Below are positions 1-9,318 of a DNA stretch of 64,000 nucleotides, piece after piece. Numbering within the stretch: position 1 is the first letter of the stretch; each line of letters opens with the position of its first letter. This DNA comes from Mycolicibacterium anyangense (GTDB taxonomy: Bacteria; Actinomycetota; Actinomycetes; Mycobacteriales; Mycobacteriaceae), in NCBI RefSeq assembly GCF_010731855.1, contig NZ_AP022620.1, positions 2,852,001-2,916,000 on the forward strand, read 5' to 3'. The notes beneath the pieces are model-generated. The model was not told the origin of the DNA and ran no database searches. It worked only from the letters and a program-made list of their open reading frames with translations. The position numbers and the translations under genes were made by a program.

Positions 1-8
1 ACTCCTAG

Positions 9-33
9 ACGTTGAACCGGAATTCGACGACGT
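9..33. repeat. Direct repeat, distal copy of the ychF 3' end (att-like)
   Basis: This 25-bp stretch matches 2821-2845 at 24 of 25 positions, with the first 20 identical. Read on the minus strand it encodes VVEFRFNV followed by a TAG stop, the same last residues as YchF, and an in-frame TGA lies a few codons further upstream. It is therefore a displaced scrap of ychF rather than a gene. Such a displaced 3' end is what site-specific integration into the end of a gene leaves behind. Confidence 0.75.
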
Positions 34-70
34 TTCGTCACCGAATAGAATCTTGCTCTCAGTGCGCTGA

Positions 71-2770
71 TCATGCCTCTGCTGCCGACTCGGCACGTGG
101 CTCGTCCACCGTACGACCATTTACATCCACCGGGTCGACGCCAAAACGAACTACGCGAGGTCCGACGCCGGACCACACAACAAAGTACTCGCCGATTTCA
201 AGTCGGACCTTCAGCGCGCCGCCACCTTGTACATCGTCGAAAACACCAAGCGCGATTGAAGTATCGCCGACTGGGACCAGATCCTCTTTCTCTTCGGGCT
301 TACGACAAGAAGTCAGAGTTGTCCGGCGGTCGAACAGGATTGCTTCCCCATCTAACGTGGGGGTTTGGATGTGGATCACTCGTCCGAGCGCTTCTGAGAA
401 TGCGGGCGAGTACCAGGCAACGGAGTCACTGAGCCCTCCGTAAGGGGTCAGGAGGACGTAGTGCCCTGCATTCTCCCCGAGCGCCTCGATCTGATCATGG
501 ATCGCCTCCGGCGACGGTTCTCGTCGTTCACTTTGAAGTGACCTCAGCAGCTCAACTATCTTGCGTTCCTCGCCGTCGGCGAGACCACGCGCGATCATTC
601 TGCCTAGCTCCGCCGGATCGGCGTAGGTCGCATTGAAGGTTCCATCGACGAAATAGTGCCTCGGAACAAGGAGGTTCATCCCCAGGATAGGCCGCGACGC
701 ACTAGCGTCTCGCGCAACGTCATGCACGTTGGGAATCTTGTCTGCGAGTCGGTGTCGGGCGTCGAGCGTTTCTTCCAATGCAGCCCGCAAGACGTCGACT
801 CTTGCGTCGGACACCGGTTCAGCAGCCAATCGCACGTCCTCAGAAGCTTCCCATTCTGCGATCCGTTCGCGGAACCCCGCCATGAGCGCTGACTCTTCTG
901 CGCTCAGGTCGTGGTCCCGCTCTTCGAGCAGCCGCTCGAACCGCTGATACTCCGACGCCGTCTCTTGATCGCTGGCCGGAGGAATTACTCCATACGACAA
1001 AGCGAGCGCGGCCAGTTGGGCTCTATCGATGTAATGGGAGAGCTCCAGGAACTGGCCACGGGAGCCGTTGAACGTCATCTCCCACCAGTCCCATCGGCTG
1101 AAGGGAGTGGCCCCTCTTTCAGCAAGATTTCGAGCGGCGAGAATCTCAATCCAAGTGCCGCTGGGCGTGACCAATCCTCGGAGTTTGGCATCGGCTGGAT
1201 GTCGGTCGTCGCCCGTTTCCGCTAGATAATCCAGCCAGCCCGCGAGAACTAGTTGACCCGCCCTGGCATGCATTTTCCCAGTGCTATTTTGATCCAAATG
1301 CTCGAATAGCCCGCCGAGTTCCTCGGCGGCGAGGATGGCAGCTTTAGGCTCGCCCGCGTCCAGTGCAAGTTTGACGAGTTCAACAATCGCCCACGTCGCG
1401 CGGATGGAGAGGTCCTCATACTGGTCTGGGGAGGAGTACTCAGCAAGGTTCTGCACGCAGACGACGATGCGTTCGGGAATTAGGTCGAATTCATTCCCCC
1501 CTTGCCGGAGGACGTCGAACCAGATTCGAGTGAAGCTGCGGAGACATTCATCGACGTACTCGGTTGAACCTGTGTGAGGCGCTTCAAGTGCCCTCGTCAT
1601 TGCTTGGCTAACGAACATGCCCGCGGCGCGGGCCGACAGGACAGCGTCGTGCTCAACTTCCCCGATGCTGCGAAACAGCCAATCTCTACGGGCGAATGGA
1701 GCACGGCGAGACTGGTCGATGCCGGCAGTTTGAATCATCCAGCCGCCCTGCACAACGTGTCCGAGCAGTTCCAGGGCACGCTCTGCCGTAGAAAAAGCGC
1801 CAGACCGGATGCTACTTCCGACAGCGTCTTTCAGGGTGGCAATCTCGCGGTCCGTCTCCTCATCGGCCGTGACCGCCTCCGGAGCTTCGAACTCGATGCT
1901 CGACTGCAGTAATCGAGTGACACGGACCTGCATCGGTACGTCCAAGGCTTCGCGCGTGATAACCCGGAATGCCGTGTCGCCAAGGCGGGTGCGATCACCA
2001 AGCTCAACGGCCAGCATGATTCGTAGTTGTGTGTCTACGTCCACGCTCTCTGCCGCTTCGGAGCGTCCCTCAGCCACCCGCGGCGCGAGTAGGTCTAACG
2101 CTTGCCTGACGACATTCGGCTTGATCGACTTGATGACAACACCAACCCGCGGCACGGGAACTCTCAGTGTGACGGTCGAAGATCTCAGATAGGAGAGAGA
2201 CAAACTCGAATCAACGAGTCCGTCCAGCGGTTTAGCCGCTTCGGAGTACTTTCGCGACACACTGTTGAGACGTCTAGACAAGGACTCAACCAGCGACGCT
2301 CGGATCATTTCGTCGAGCTGGGATGGGTTGCCGAAAAGCCCCACCAACTTGACGGTCGACATCACGAGAAGAGCGACCGTCGGGACGAACCAGAAGAGTG
2401 AAATAGCAAGAACGCCAAGTCCGCTCGGCAACCAGATTGTCTCGATCGCAAGCAGAGCGTTTGCACCAAGACCAACGCCGACGAACCAATCAGCTCTGAT
2501 GTACTCAAGCACTCGCCTGCGCGAGGCTCCGATCGCGAGGGGGGACTCCGCAAACAGTTGTGCGGCAATGGCAAGTCCGGCAAATCCGACCGACAGGAAC
2601 GTGGTCTGCACCTGCCACAAAGCCGCATCGCTCCCGTCAACGGGCCGCAGATGCAACTTGATCCACGGAGGATCACCTAGATAGTGGGCCGCTGCAATCA
2701 GATAGCCGCTGACGATGAGAGAGCATGCGAGGAAAACGGGATCGCAACGCGTAACTCCACGGGCGGCCAC
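71..2770 (-). CDS. Unknown membrane protein, 899 aa, island cargo
   Basis: I do not recognise this family. The N-terminal 150 residues contain about four hydrophobic segments (near residues 12-30, 55-70, 98-115 and 118-145). A long, mostly charged and probably helical cytosolic region follows (about 150-760), and then a C-terminal region of about 120 residues that looks beta-rich. No Walker, nuclease or protease motif was evident. Translation starts at a GTG with a weak ribosome site. It is the only gene between two copies of the ychF 3' end, and its codons are less GC-rich than those of its neighbours, which suggests acquisition by transfer. A single large membrane-anchored protein in an att-flanked cassette would fit a defence or surface-exclusion role, but nothing in the sequence proves that. 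Confidence 0.7.
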   Translation of the reverse strand: MAARGVTRCDPVFLACSLIVSGYLIAAAHYLGDPPWIKLHLRPVDGSDAALWQVQTTFLSVGFAGLAIAAQLFAESPLAIGASRRRVLEYIRADWFVGVGLGANALLAIETIWLPSGLGVLAISLFWFVPTVALLVMSTVKLVGLFGNPSQLDEMIRASLVESLSRRLNSVSRKYSEAAKPLDGLVDSSLSLSYLRSSTVTLRVPVPRVGVVIKSIKPNVVRQALDLLAPRVAEGRSEAAESVDVDTQLRIMLAVELGDRTRLGDTAFRVITREALDVPMQVRVTRLLQSSIEFEAPEAVTADEETDREIATLKDAVGSSIRSGAFSTAERALELLGHVVQGGWMIQTAGIDQSRRAPFARRDWLFRSIGEVEHDAVLSARAAGMFVSQAMTRALEAPHTGSTEYVDECLRSFTRIWFDVLRQGGNEFDLIPERIVVCVQNLAEYSSPDQYEDLSIRATWAIVELVKLALDAGEPKAAILAAEELGGLFEHLDQNSTGKMHARAGQLVLAGWLDYLAETGDDRHPADAKLRGLVTPSGTWIEILAARNLAERGATPFSRWDWWEMTFNGSRGQFLELSHYIDRAQLAALALSYGVIPPASDQETASEYQRFERLLEERDHDLSAEESALMAGFRERIAEWEASEDVRLAAEPVSDARVDVLRAALEETLDARHRLADKIPNVHDVARDASASRPILGMNLLVPRHYFVDGTFNATYADPAELGRMIARGLADGEERKIVELLRSLQSERREPSPEAIHDQIEALGENAGHYVLLTPYGGLSDSVAWYSPAFSEALGRVIHIQTPTLDGEAILFDRRTTLTSCRKPEEKEDLVPVGDTSIALGVFDDVQGGGALKVRLEIGEYFVVWSGVGPRVVRFGVDPVDVNGRTVDEPRAESAAEA

Positions 2771-2816
2771 GGACGAACTCTAACTAGGAGTTGTCGAATC
2801 TGTGCTTACGGGACCC

Positions 2817-3890
2817 TCACACGTTGAACCGGAATTCGACCACGTCGCCGTCGGCCATGACGTAGTCCTTGCCTTCCATCCGCACCTTGCCCGCCGCCTT
2901 GGCCGCGGCCATGGAGCCCGCCTCGACCAGGTCGTCGAACGAGACGATCTCGGCCTTGATGAAACCCTTCTCGAAGTCGGTGTGGATCACGCCGGCCGCC
3001 TTGGGCGCGGTGTCACCGCGGTGGATCGTCCACGCCCGCGCCTCTTTCGGCCCCGCCGTCAGGTAGGTCTGCAGGTTCAGGGTGTGAAAACCAGCCCGCG
3101 CCAGGGCATCCAGGCCCCGTTCGCTCTGCCCGATCGACTCCAGCAGCTCGGCCGCCGATTCGTCGTCGAGCTCCTGCAACTCGGCCTCGATCTTGGCGTC
3201 CAGGAACACCGCGTCGGCCGGCGCCACCAGCTCCCGCAACTCCGCGATCCGCCCGGCGTCGGTGAGCACCGACTCGTCGGCGTTGAACACGTACAGGAAC
3301 GGCTTGGTGGTCATCAGGTTCAGCTCGCGCAGCAGCGACCAGTCCTTGCCGCTGGCGAACAGCGTGGTGCCGTTGTTCAGCAGCTCCTGAGCGGCCACCG
3401 CCGCCTCGTGCACCGGCTTGCGGTCCTTGTTGTTGCGGGCTTCCTTCTCCAGCCGCGGCACCGCCTTCTCCAGCGTCTGCATGTCGGCCAGGATCAGTTC
3501 GGTCTCGATGACCTCGATATCGGAGCGCGGGTCCACCTTGCCGTCGACGTGCACCACGTCGTCGTCGGCGAACACCCGCACCACCTGACAGATCGCGTCG
3601 CATTCCCGGATGTTGGCCAGGAACTTGTTGCCCAGCCCGGCCCCCTCGGACGCGCCCTTGACGATGCCGGCGATGTCGACGAACGTCACCGGCGCGGGCA
3701 GGAGCCGCTCCGATCCGAAGATCTCCGCCAGCTTGGACAGCCGCGGATCGGGCAGCGGAACCACGCCCTCATTCGGCTCGATCGTGGCGAACGGGTAGTT
3801 CGCCGCCAGCACGTTGTTGCGGGTCAGCGCATTGAATAGCGTCGATTTCCCGACGTTCGGCAGTCCGACGATTCCCAGGCTCAGGCTCAC
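2817..3890 (-). CDS. ychF: Redox-regulated ATPase YchF (OBG family)
   Basis: This is a 357-residue P-loop NTPase of the Obg/YchF family, a ribosome-associated ATPase involved in translation and stress responses. The Walker A motif GLPNVGKST lies near the N-terminus and the G3 motif DIAG near residue 75. The usual GTPase NKxD is replaced by NADE, the change that makes YchF prefer ATP. The C-terminal TGS-like domain ends in VVEFRFNV. I chose the GTG at 3890 over the in-frame GTG at 3899 because it gives the N-terminus MSLSLGIVGLPN and the usual mycobacterial length. The last codons are duplicated at 9-33, so the 3' end of this gene appears to have served as an integration site. Confidence 0.95.
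   Translation of the reverse strand: MSLSLGIVGLPNVGKSTLFNALTRNNVLAANYPFATIEPNEGVVPLPDPRLSKLAEIFGSERLLPAPVTFVDIAGIVKGASEGAGLGNKFLANIRECDAICQVVRVFADDDVVHVDGKVDPRSDIEVIETELILADMQTLEKAVPRLEKEARNNKDRKPVHEAAVAAQELLNNGTTLFASGKDWSLLRELNLMTTKPFLYVFNADESVLTDAGRIAELRELVAPADAVFLDAKIEAELQELDDESAAELLESIGQSERGLDALARAGFHTLNLQTYLTAGPKEARAWTIHRGDTAPKAAGVIHTDFEKGFIKAEIVSFDDLVEAGSMAAAKAAGKVRMEGKDYVMADGDVVEFRFNV
2821..2845. repeat. Direct repeat, proximal copy at the ychF terminus (att-like)
   Basis: These 25 bp are the last codons of ychF and match 9-33 at 24 of 25 positions. Codons and reading frame are conserved, so ychF stays intact whichever copy is used, a typical property of integration sites at gene 3' ends. 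Confidence 0.75.
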
Positions 3891-3972
3891 AGGGACCACA
3901 GTCTACGAGAGGTGCGACGCACCCCGGTGCCGCCGACGGCCCACATTCATCGGAAACCGGTACGGTCTACGT

Positions 3973-5085
3973 GTGTCAGCACAGCGGACCCGGTCGTCGG
4001 TTGCGGCCGAAAATCGCTCCGCGCACCCGAATCTCCCTGGGGTGCCGTGGTGGGCGGCTGTCCTCATTGCTGTGATCGCCACCACTATCGGCTTTGCGAT
4101 CGACGCCGGCTCGGGGAACAAGGAACTCGGCGGCACGTTCGCCGCCCTGTACGCGCTGGGCTGCGTGGCCGCGGTGCTGGCGGTGCGGCAGTCCGGCCTG
4201 TTCACCGCCGTCATCCAGCCGCCGCTGCTGCTGTTCGTCGCGGTGCCCGGCTCCTACTTCCTGTTGCACGGCGCCTCGTTCACCGGGATCAAGGACACCT
4301 TGATCAACTACGGCTACCCGCTGATCGAACGCTTCCCGCTGATGCTGTTCACCTCGGCCGCCGTGCTGCTGATCGGACTGGTCCGGTGGTACTTCGGGAT
4401 GTCGGCCAAATCCTCGCCCAGTGCGGCGCCTACCGGTGACGGGGCCGTCGCCGCGCCGAGCATGTTCGCCGGGCTGGCCACCAAGGTCAGTTCGTTGTTC
4501 GGCGCGCCCGCCGAGGAGCTCGCCGAGGACAAGCCCAGGCGCAAGCACAGCATCGACCGGCCGGCGACCGCGGAGCGGCGGCCCCGCTCGGAGCGGCCCA
4601 CCAAACGACCTGCCCCCACCCGGTCCCGGCATGCCCGTCCTCCGCTGGAGGACATCACCGAGGCCCCGCAGGAGCGCCCGCGCCGGCAGACCACCCGACG
4701 CCGCCCGCCGGATCTCGATCCGGCCGCCGAGGCTCCTCGCCGTCGCCCGCGTCCGCCGCGTGACGCCGACCCGCACCTGCCACCACCGCGCCGCCGCGAA
4801 CCTCGGGAGCCGCGCGAACCTCGGGAGCCGCGGGTAGCCCGCGAGCGCCGGGAGCCGCGTGAGCGCCGCGATACCTACGCCCCGCCGCCCCGCCGGGAAA
4901 GCCGGGAACCACGCGAGGGCCGTCATGAGCCCTACCCGCCGTACGAGCCGTACCGGCCGTCGTACGAGCCGTACCCGGCCTATGAGCCGCCCCGCCGTCG
5001 GCCGCCATCAGGCGTTCCGACCGGGGACAGCAGCCACCACCCGGTATCCCGGGTGCGCTACCGGGACACCGGCGAAGACCGCTAA
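3973..5085 (+). CDS. DUF6542-type membrane protein with Arg/Pro-rich tail (Rv1111c-like)
   Basis: The protein has 370 residues. The first 150 carry about four membrane segments matching the DUF6542 type found in actinobacteria. The remainder is a low-complexity basic tail with REP repeats (around residues 275-300) and tyrosine/proline repeats of the YEPY type near the C-terminus. The GTG at 3973 is preferred because the frame upstream of it runs back into the divergent ychF. The gene converges on ispH with a 4-bp overlap. The same neighbours flank the M. tuberculosis homologue. The function is unknown; the tail suggests electrostatic binding to nucleic acid, membrane or cell wall polymer. Confidence 0.8.
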   Translation: MSAQRTRSSVAAENRSAHPNLPGVPWWAAVLIAVIATTIGFAIDAGSGNKELGGTFAALYALGCVAAVLAVRQSGLFTAVIQPPLLLFVAVPGSYFLLHGASFTGIKDTLINYGYPLIERFPLMLFTSAAVLLIGLVRWYFGMSAKSSPSAAPTGDGAVAAPSMFAGLATKVSSLFGAPAEELAEDKPRRKHSIDRPATAERRPRSERPTKRPAPTRSRHARPPLEDITEAPQERPRRQTTRRRPPDLDPAAEAPRRRPRPPRDADPHLPPPRRREPREPREPREPRVARERREPRERRDTYAPPPRRESREPREGRHEPYPPYEPYRPSYEPYPAYEPPRRRPPSGVPTGDSSHHPVSRVRYRDTGEDR

Positions 5086-6086
5086 GACCGAGCCGGGCGG
5101 ATCTCCCGCGGCAACGCGAATACCAGCGTCTCGTTGGCCGTGGTCACCGATTGCACGGTGCCATAACCGAATTCAGCCAGTCGATCGAGCACGCCGCGCA
5201 CCAGGATCTCCGGCACCGACGCACCGGAAGTGACGCCGACGGTGGTCACACCGTCCAGCCACGCCGGGTCGATGTCCTCGGCATAGTCCACCAGATACGA
5301 CGCGGCCGCCCCGGCGCCCAGCGCCACCTCGACCAGCCGTACCGAGTTCGACGAATTCCGCGACCCGACCACGATCACCAGATCGCATTCCGGCGCCATC
5401 GCCTTGACCGCACCCTGGCGGTTCTGGGTGGCGTAGCAGATGTCGTCACTGGGCGGGTCCTGCAGCGTGGGGAACTTCTCCCGCAGCCGCGCGACGGTCT
5501 CCATCGTCTCGTCGACGCTCAGCGTGGTCTGCGACAGCCAGATGACCTTGTTCGGATCACGCACGGTGACGTTGTCCACGGCGTCGGGGTTGTCGACGAC
5601 CTGCACGTGATCGGGAGCCTCCCCCGCCGTGCCGACGACTTCCTCGTGGCCCTCGTGGCCGATGAGCAGGATGTCGTAGTCGTCACGGGCGAAGCGTTTG
5701 GCCTCGTTGTGCACCTTGGTGACCAGCGGGCAGGTGGCGTCGATGACCTGCAGGCTGCGGGCGGCGGCGGTCTCGTGGACGGTCGGGGCCACGCCGTGGG
5801 CGGAGAACACCACGATCGAGCCCTCGGGCACCTCGTCATTGTCCTCGACGAAGATGGCGCCGGCCTTGGCCAGCGTCTCCACCACATGCTTGTTGTGCAC
5901 GATCTCGTGGCGCACGTAGACCGGGGCGCCGTGTTTCTCCAGTGCGCGCTCCACGGTTTCGACGGCGCGGTCCACCCCGGCGCAATAGCCGCGGGGCTCG
6001 GCCAGCAGGACGCGTTTGGCGCCGCCGTCACGTCCGGCGGCCGTGCTGGAAGCACCGGGAATCCCCATGTTGACAGTTGGCGGCAT
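5082..6086 (-). CDS. ispH: 4-hydroxy-3-methylbut-2-enyl diphosphate reductase (IspH/LytB)
   Basis: IspH catalyses the last step of the MEP pathway, reducing HMBPP to IPP and DMAPP with a [4Fe-4S] cluster in the cytosol. The three cluster cysteines are visible in [20 protein letters not shown] and [10 protein letters not shown]. The glutamate/asparagine motif TTLSVDET and the NSSNSVRL substrate loop are also present. The ATG at 6086 ([11 protein letters not shown]) is chosen because upstream codons run into the divergent gene's promoter; it gives 334 residues, normal for the family. It corresponds to lytB2 (Rv1110) in M. tuberculosis. Confidence 0.95.
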   Translation of the reverse strand: MPPTVNMGIPGASSTAAGRDGGAKRVLLAEPRGYCAGVDRAVETVERALEKHGAPVYVRHEIVHNKHVVETLAKAGAIFVEDNDEVPEGSIVVFSAHGVAPTVHETAAARSLQVIDATCPLVTKVHNEAKRFARDDYDILLIGHEGHEEVVGTAGEAPDHVQVVDNPDAVDNVTVRDPNKVIWLSQTTLSVDETMETVARLREKFPTLQDPPSDDICYATQNRQGAVKAMAPECDLVIVVGSRNSSNSVRLVEVALGAGAAASYLVDYAEDIDPAWLDGVTTVGVTSGASVPEILVRGVLDRLAEFGYGTVQSVTTANETLVFALPREIRPARS

Positions 6087-6139
6087 GGTTTCAGGGTACG
6101 TTCCCGCGCGCTGGACGGGCCAGCCGTAGGCTGTCGCAC

Positions 6140-6712
6140 ATGGCAACAGCACCGTATGGGGTCCGCCTGCTGGTGGGGGCGGCCGTGACCGCCATCGAGG
6201 AGACCCGCAAGCTGCCCCAGACCATCCTGATGTATCCGATGACGATGGTCAGCACCGTCGCGCAGATGGTCATGAAGGTGCAGCAGGACGTCGCTGACCT
6301 GGTCATCAAGGGTGATGCGGCGCTGGAGACCATTTTCCCGCCCAAGGATGAACAGCCCGAGTGGGCCACCTTCGACGAGGACCTGCCCGCCGACGACGAC
6401 GCGGCCCCGGCCGACGGCGAACGCCGCACCGAGGGCCGGTTCGCCCTCTACTCGGTGGCTGACGGGGTCGAGGGTGCGGCGAGGAGTCAGGATTCGGTCA
6501 CCAAATCCGCCGCCAGGAGCGAGGTGACGGCCCCGGCGATCGTCGACGAGCTGGACTACGAATCGCTGACCCTGGCCCAGCTGCGGGCGCGGCTGCAGTC
6601 GCTGAGCGTGGCCGACCTCGAGGCGCTGCTGGCCTACGAGGAAGCCTCCAAGTCCCGCGCCCCGTTCCAGACGCTGCTGGCCAACAGGATCACCCGCGCG
6701 ACCGCCAAGTGA
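6140..6712 (+). CDS. Lipid droplet-associated protein (Rv1109c-like)
   Basis: This 190-residue protein begins [21 protein letters not shown] hydrophobic or amphipathic N-terminal third is followed by an acidic, disordered middle and a helical C-terminus rich in Leu/Glu ([14 protein letters not shown]). In actinobacteria, homologues at this locus are annotated as lipid droplet-associated proteins. The stop overlaps the xseA start by 4 bp (GTGA), so it is cotranscribed and probably translationally coupled with xseA-xseB. It is divergent from ispH across about 53 bp. The role is inferred from family annotation only. Confidence 0.8.
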   Translation: MATAPYGVRLLVGAAVTAIEETRKLPQTILMYPMTMVSTVAQMVMKVQQDVADLVIKGDAALETIFPPKDEQPEWATFDEDLPADDDAAPADGERRTEGRFALYSVADGVEGAARSQDSVTKSAARSEVTAPAIVDELDYESLTLAQLRARLQSLSVADLEALLAYEEASKSRAPFQTLLANRITRATAK

Positions 6713-7938
6713 CCAGCGAGCAGGGCGGCTCGGCGGAGAACCCTTTCCCGGTCCGGGCGGTGGCCACCCGGGTCGCGGCGTGGATCGACAAGCTCGGCAC
6801 GGTGTGGGTCGAGGGCCAGCTGACCCAGATCAACCTGCGCAGCTCGACGGCCTACATGGTGCTGCGCGATCCGGCCGCCAACATGTCACTGGACATCAGC
6901 TGCCCTCGTGACCTGGTGGCCGCCGCGCCCGTGAAGCTCACCGAGGGCACCCAGGTGGTGGTGCGCGGCAAGCCCAGCTTCTACACCGTACGTGGCTCAT
7001 TCTCGTTGCGCGTCAATGCAATTCGCGCGGTCGGCGTTGGCGAGCTGCTGGCCCGCATCGAGCGGCTGCGCCGCCTGCTGGAAGCCGAGGGACTGTTCGA
7101 TCCCCGCCTCAAACGCCCGCTGCCGTTCCTGCCCTCGACCATCGGATTGATCACCGGACGGGCCAGCGCCGCCGAACACGACGTCACCACGGTGGCCGGC
7201 CAGCGCTGGCCGGCGGTGCGCTTCGAGATCCGCAACACCGCGGTGCAGGGCGCCAATGCGGTGGCCCAGATCGTCGAGGCCCTGCGCGAACTCGACGCGC
7301 ACCCCGAGGTGGACGTGATCGTGATCGCCCGCGGCGGCGGTGGCGTCGAAGAGCTGCTGCCGTTCTCCGACGAGACGCTGTGCCGGGCCATCGCCGCCTG
7401 CACCACACCGGTGGTCAGCGCGATCGGCCACGAGCCCGACAACCCGTTGTGCGATCTGGTGGCCGACCTGCGCGCGGCCACCCCCACCGATGCCGCCAAG
7501 AAGGTGGTCCCCGACGCGGTGGCCGAACTGGCCCTGGTCGGCGACCTGCGCCAGCGCAGTGCGCAGGCGCTGCGCAGCTGGGTGGGCCGCGAGCAGCGCA
7601 CGGTGGCCCAGCTGCGCAGCCGCCCGGTGCTGGCCGACCCGCTGCGTGGCCTGACCCAGCGCGGCGAGGAGATCGACCGGGCCCGCGCGGCAGTGCGCCG
7701 CGACATCAACCGCCTGGTGGCCGCCGAGACCGACCGGATCGGCCATCTGAGCGCCCGATTGGCCACGCTCGGCCCGGCGGCGACGCTGGCCCGCGGCTAC
7801 GCCGTGGTGCAGACCGTGGATGACGGCGAGATCCTGCGGACCGTGGCCGACGCACCGGCGGGTGCCCGGCTGCGGATCCGGGTCGCCGACGGCGCAGTGG
7901 GCGCCACCAGTACCGGCCCGACGGATGGAGCCGCATGA
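6709..7938 (+). CDS. xseA: Exodeoxyribonuclease VII large subunit
   Basis: XseA is the catalytic large subunit of exonuclease VII, which degrades single-stranded DNA to oligonucleotides. The N-terminal OB-fold (about residues 10-110) contains the [19 protein letters not shown] region. The catalytic domain carries [12 protein letters not shown] and the [15 protein letters not shown] motif, followed by a long helical region and the conserved ARGYAVV near the C-terminus. The length of 409 aa is typical. GTG start and ATGA overlaps tie it to the upstream gene and to xseB. Confidence 0.96.
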   Translation: MTSEQGGSAENPFPVRAVATRVAAWIDKLGTVWVEGQLTQINLRSSTAYMVLRDPAANMSLDISCPRDLVAAAPVKLTEGTQVVVRGKPSFYTVRGSFSLRVNAIRAVGVGELLARIERLRRLLEAEGLFDPRLKRPLPFLPSTIGLITGRASAAEHDVTTVAGQRWPAVRFEIRNTAVQGANAVAQIVEALRELDAHPEVDVIVIARGGGGVEELLPFSDETLCRAIAACTTPVVSAIGHEPDNPLCDLVADLRAATPTDAAKKVVPDAVAELALVGDLRQRSAQALRSWVGREQRTVAQLRSRPVLADPLRGLTQRGEEIDRARAAVRRDINRLVAAETDRIGHLSARLATLGPAATLARGYAVVQTVDDGEILRTVADAPAGARLRIRVADGAVGATSTGPTDGAA

Positions 7939-8168
7939 GCAAAGGCGACCAGGAAACGAATCCCATTAGTTCACTGGGCTACGAAGAGTGCCGGGACGAA
8001 CTGATCGAGGTGGTCCGGACGCTCGAACAGGGCGGCCTGGATCTCGACGCGTCGCTGAAACTGTGGGAACGCGGCGAACAGCTGGCACGACGCTGTGAAG
8101 AACACTTAGCCGGGGCCCGCAAGCGCATCGAGGACGCGCTGGGCTCCCGCGAAGTCACCGACGGCTGA
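7935..8168 (+). CDS. xseB: Exodeoxyribonuclease VII small subunit
   Basis: This 77-residue helical protein carries the XseB signature: [36 protein letters not shown] and a terminal basic helix. It forms the coiled-coil small subunit bound to XseA. The start overlaps the xseA stop by 4 bp. Confidence 0.95.
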   Translation: MSKGDQETNPISSLGYEECRDELIEVVRTLEQGGLDLDASLKLWERGEQLARRCEEHLAGARKRIEDALGSREVTDG

Positions 8169-8202
8169 CCCGCGGACCGCCTGACCTGGGACACTGGCTA
8201 AC

Positions 8203-8216
8203 TAGAACGTGTTTCA
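8203..8216. promoter_or_regulatory. KstR-type operator upstream of 3beta-HSD
   Basis: The sequence TAGAACGTGTTTCA fits the KstR consensus TnnAACnnGTTnnA exactly and lies 15 bp before the hsd start codon. KstR is the TetR-family repressor of cholesterol catabolism in mycobacteria, and KstR control of the M. smegmatis 3beta-HSD gene has, as I recall, been reported. Binding here is inferred. Confidence 0.7.
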
Positions 8217-8231
8217 GTTAAGCTCCCCGCC

Positions 8232-9317
8232 ATGGGTGATGCCACGCTGACAACCGAGCTCGGCCGCGTGCTGGTGACCGGCGGCGCCGGTTTCGTCGGA
8301 GCCAACCTGGTGCGCGAGCTACTGGACCGGGGCTACCAGGTGCGGGCCTTCGACCGCTCGCCGTCGCCCCTGCCACCGCACGAACGGCTCGAGATCCTCC
8401 AGGGCGACATCTGCGACACCGACACGGTGGCCGCCGCCGTCGCCGGAGTGGACACCATCTTCCACACCGCGGCGATCATCGACCTGATGGGCGGCGGCTC
8501 GGTCACCGAGGCCTACCGCAAGCGCAGTTTCGACGTCAACGTCGGCGGCACCAAGAACCTGGTGCACGCCGCGCAGGCCGCCGGTGTCAGCCGATTCGTC
8601 TACACCGCGTCCAACAGTGTGGTGATGGGCGGACAGCGGATCGCCGGCGGCGACGAGACGCTGCCCTACACCACCCGGTTCAACGATCTCTACACCGAGA
8701 CCAAGGTGGTGGCCGAGAAGTTCGTGTTGAGTCAGAACGGTGTCGGTGGCCTGCTGACGTGTTCGATCCGGCCCAGCGGAATCTGGGGCCGCGGCGATCA
8801 GACCATGTTCCGGATGTTGTTCCAGCGGGTGCTGGCCGGCCACGTCAAGGTGCTCGTCGGCGGCAAACACATCAAGCTGGACAACTCCTACGTGCACAAC
8901 CTGGTGCACGGATTCGTCCTTGCCGCAGAGCATTTGGTCGACGGTGGCAGCGCACCGGGCCAGGCGTACTTCATCAACGACGGCGAGCCGATCAACATGT
9001 TCGAGTTCTCCCGTCCGGTGGTCGAGGCGTGCGGCGAAAGCTACCCGACCTTCCGCATCTCCGGCCGATTCGTCCACGCCGTGATGACCGGGTGGCAGTG
9101 GTTGCACTTCAAGTTCGGCTTTCCCGAGCCGCCGCTGGAACCCCTTGCGGTGGAACGGCTTTACCTGGACAACTACTTCAGCATCGATAAGGCCCGCCGC
9201 GATCTCGGCTACCAGCCGCTGTACACCACCGAGCAGGCGCTGGCGCACTGCCTGCCGTACTACACCGAGCTGTTCGAGCAGATGAAGAACGCCGACAAGC
9301 AGCCGGTGCACGCCTGA
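8232..9317 (+). CDS. hsd: 3beta-hydroxysteroid dehydrogenase / NAD-dependent epimerase family (Rv1106c-like)
   Basis: This extended SDR enzyme oxidises the 3beta-hydroxyl of cholesterol to the 3-keto steroid, with Delta5-to-Delta4 isomerisation, the entry step of cholesterol catabolism. The Rossmann motif VTGGAGFVGANLV lies near residue 15. The catalytic tyrosine and lysine are in YTETKVVAEK, and the serine is in the YTASNSVV segment. The length of 361 aa and the position next to xseAB match Rv1106c. A KstR-type operator sits just upstream. Confidence 0.88.
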   Translation: MGDATLTTELGRVLVTGGAGFVGANLVRELLDRGYQVRAFDRSPSPLPPHERLEILQGDICDTDTVAAAVAGVDTIFHTAAIIDLMGGGSVTEAYRKRSFDVNVGGTKNLVHAAQAAGVSRFVYTASNSVVMGGQRIAGGDETLPYTTRFNDLYTETKVVAEKFVLSQNGVGGLLTCSIRPSGIWGRGDQTMFRMLFQRVLAGHVKVLVGGKHIKLDNSYVHNLVHGFVLAAEHLVDGGSAPGQAYFINDGEPINMFEFSRPVVEACGESYPTFRISGRFVHAVMTGWQWLHFKFGFPEPPLEPLAVERLYLDNYFSIDKARRDLGYQPLYTTEQALAHCLPYYTELFEQMKNADKQPVHA

Positions 9318-9318
9318 C

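Larger units (their letters stand above)
9..2845. mobile_element. Putative small integrated cassette at the 3' end of ychF
   Basis: Two direct copies of the ychF terminus (9-33 and 2821-2845) bracket about 2.8 kb that contains a single gene of visibly lower GC than the neighbouring core genes. No integrase, excisionase or transposase is encoded between the repeats. The segment is thus either a cargo cassette mobilised in trans, the right-hand part of a larger island continuing beyond the window, or a decayed element. The repeat geometry is seen directly; mobility is inferred. Confidence 0.45.

Noticed and set aside
1..2791. 8-bp inverted repeat ACTCCTAG (1-8) and CTAGGAGT (2784-2791) as transposon ends
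   Set aside because: Eight bases are too few, no transposase is present, and the ychF direct repeat explains the boundaries better.
2802..3839. A 345-residue plus-strand frame across ychF
   Set aside because: YchF motifs on the opposite strand are complete, and the plus-strand product has shadow-like His/Arg/Val composition.
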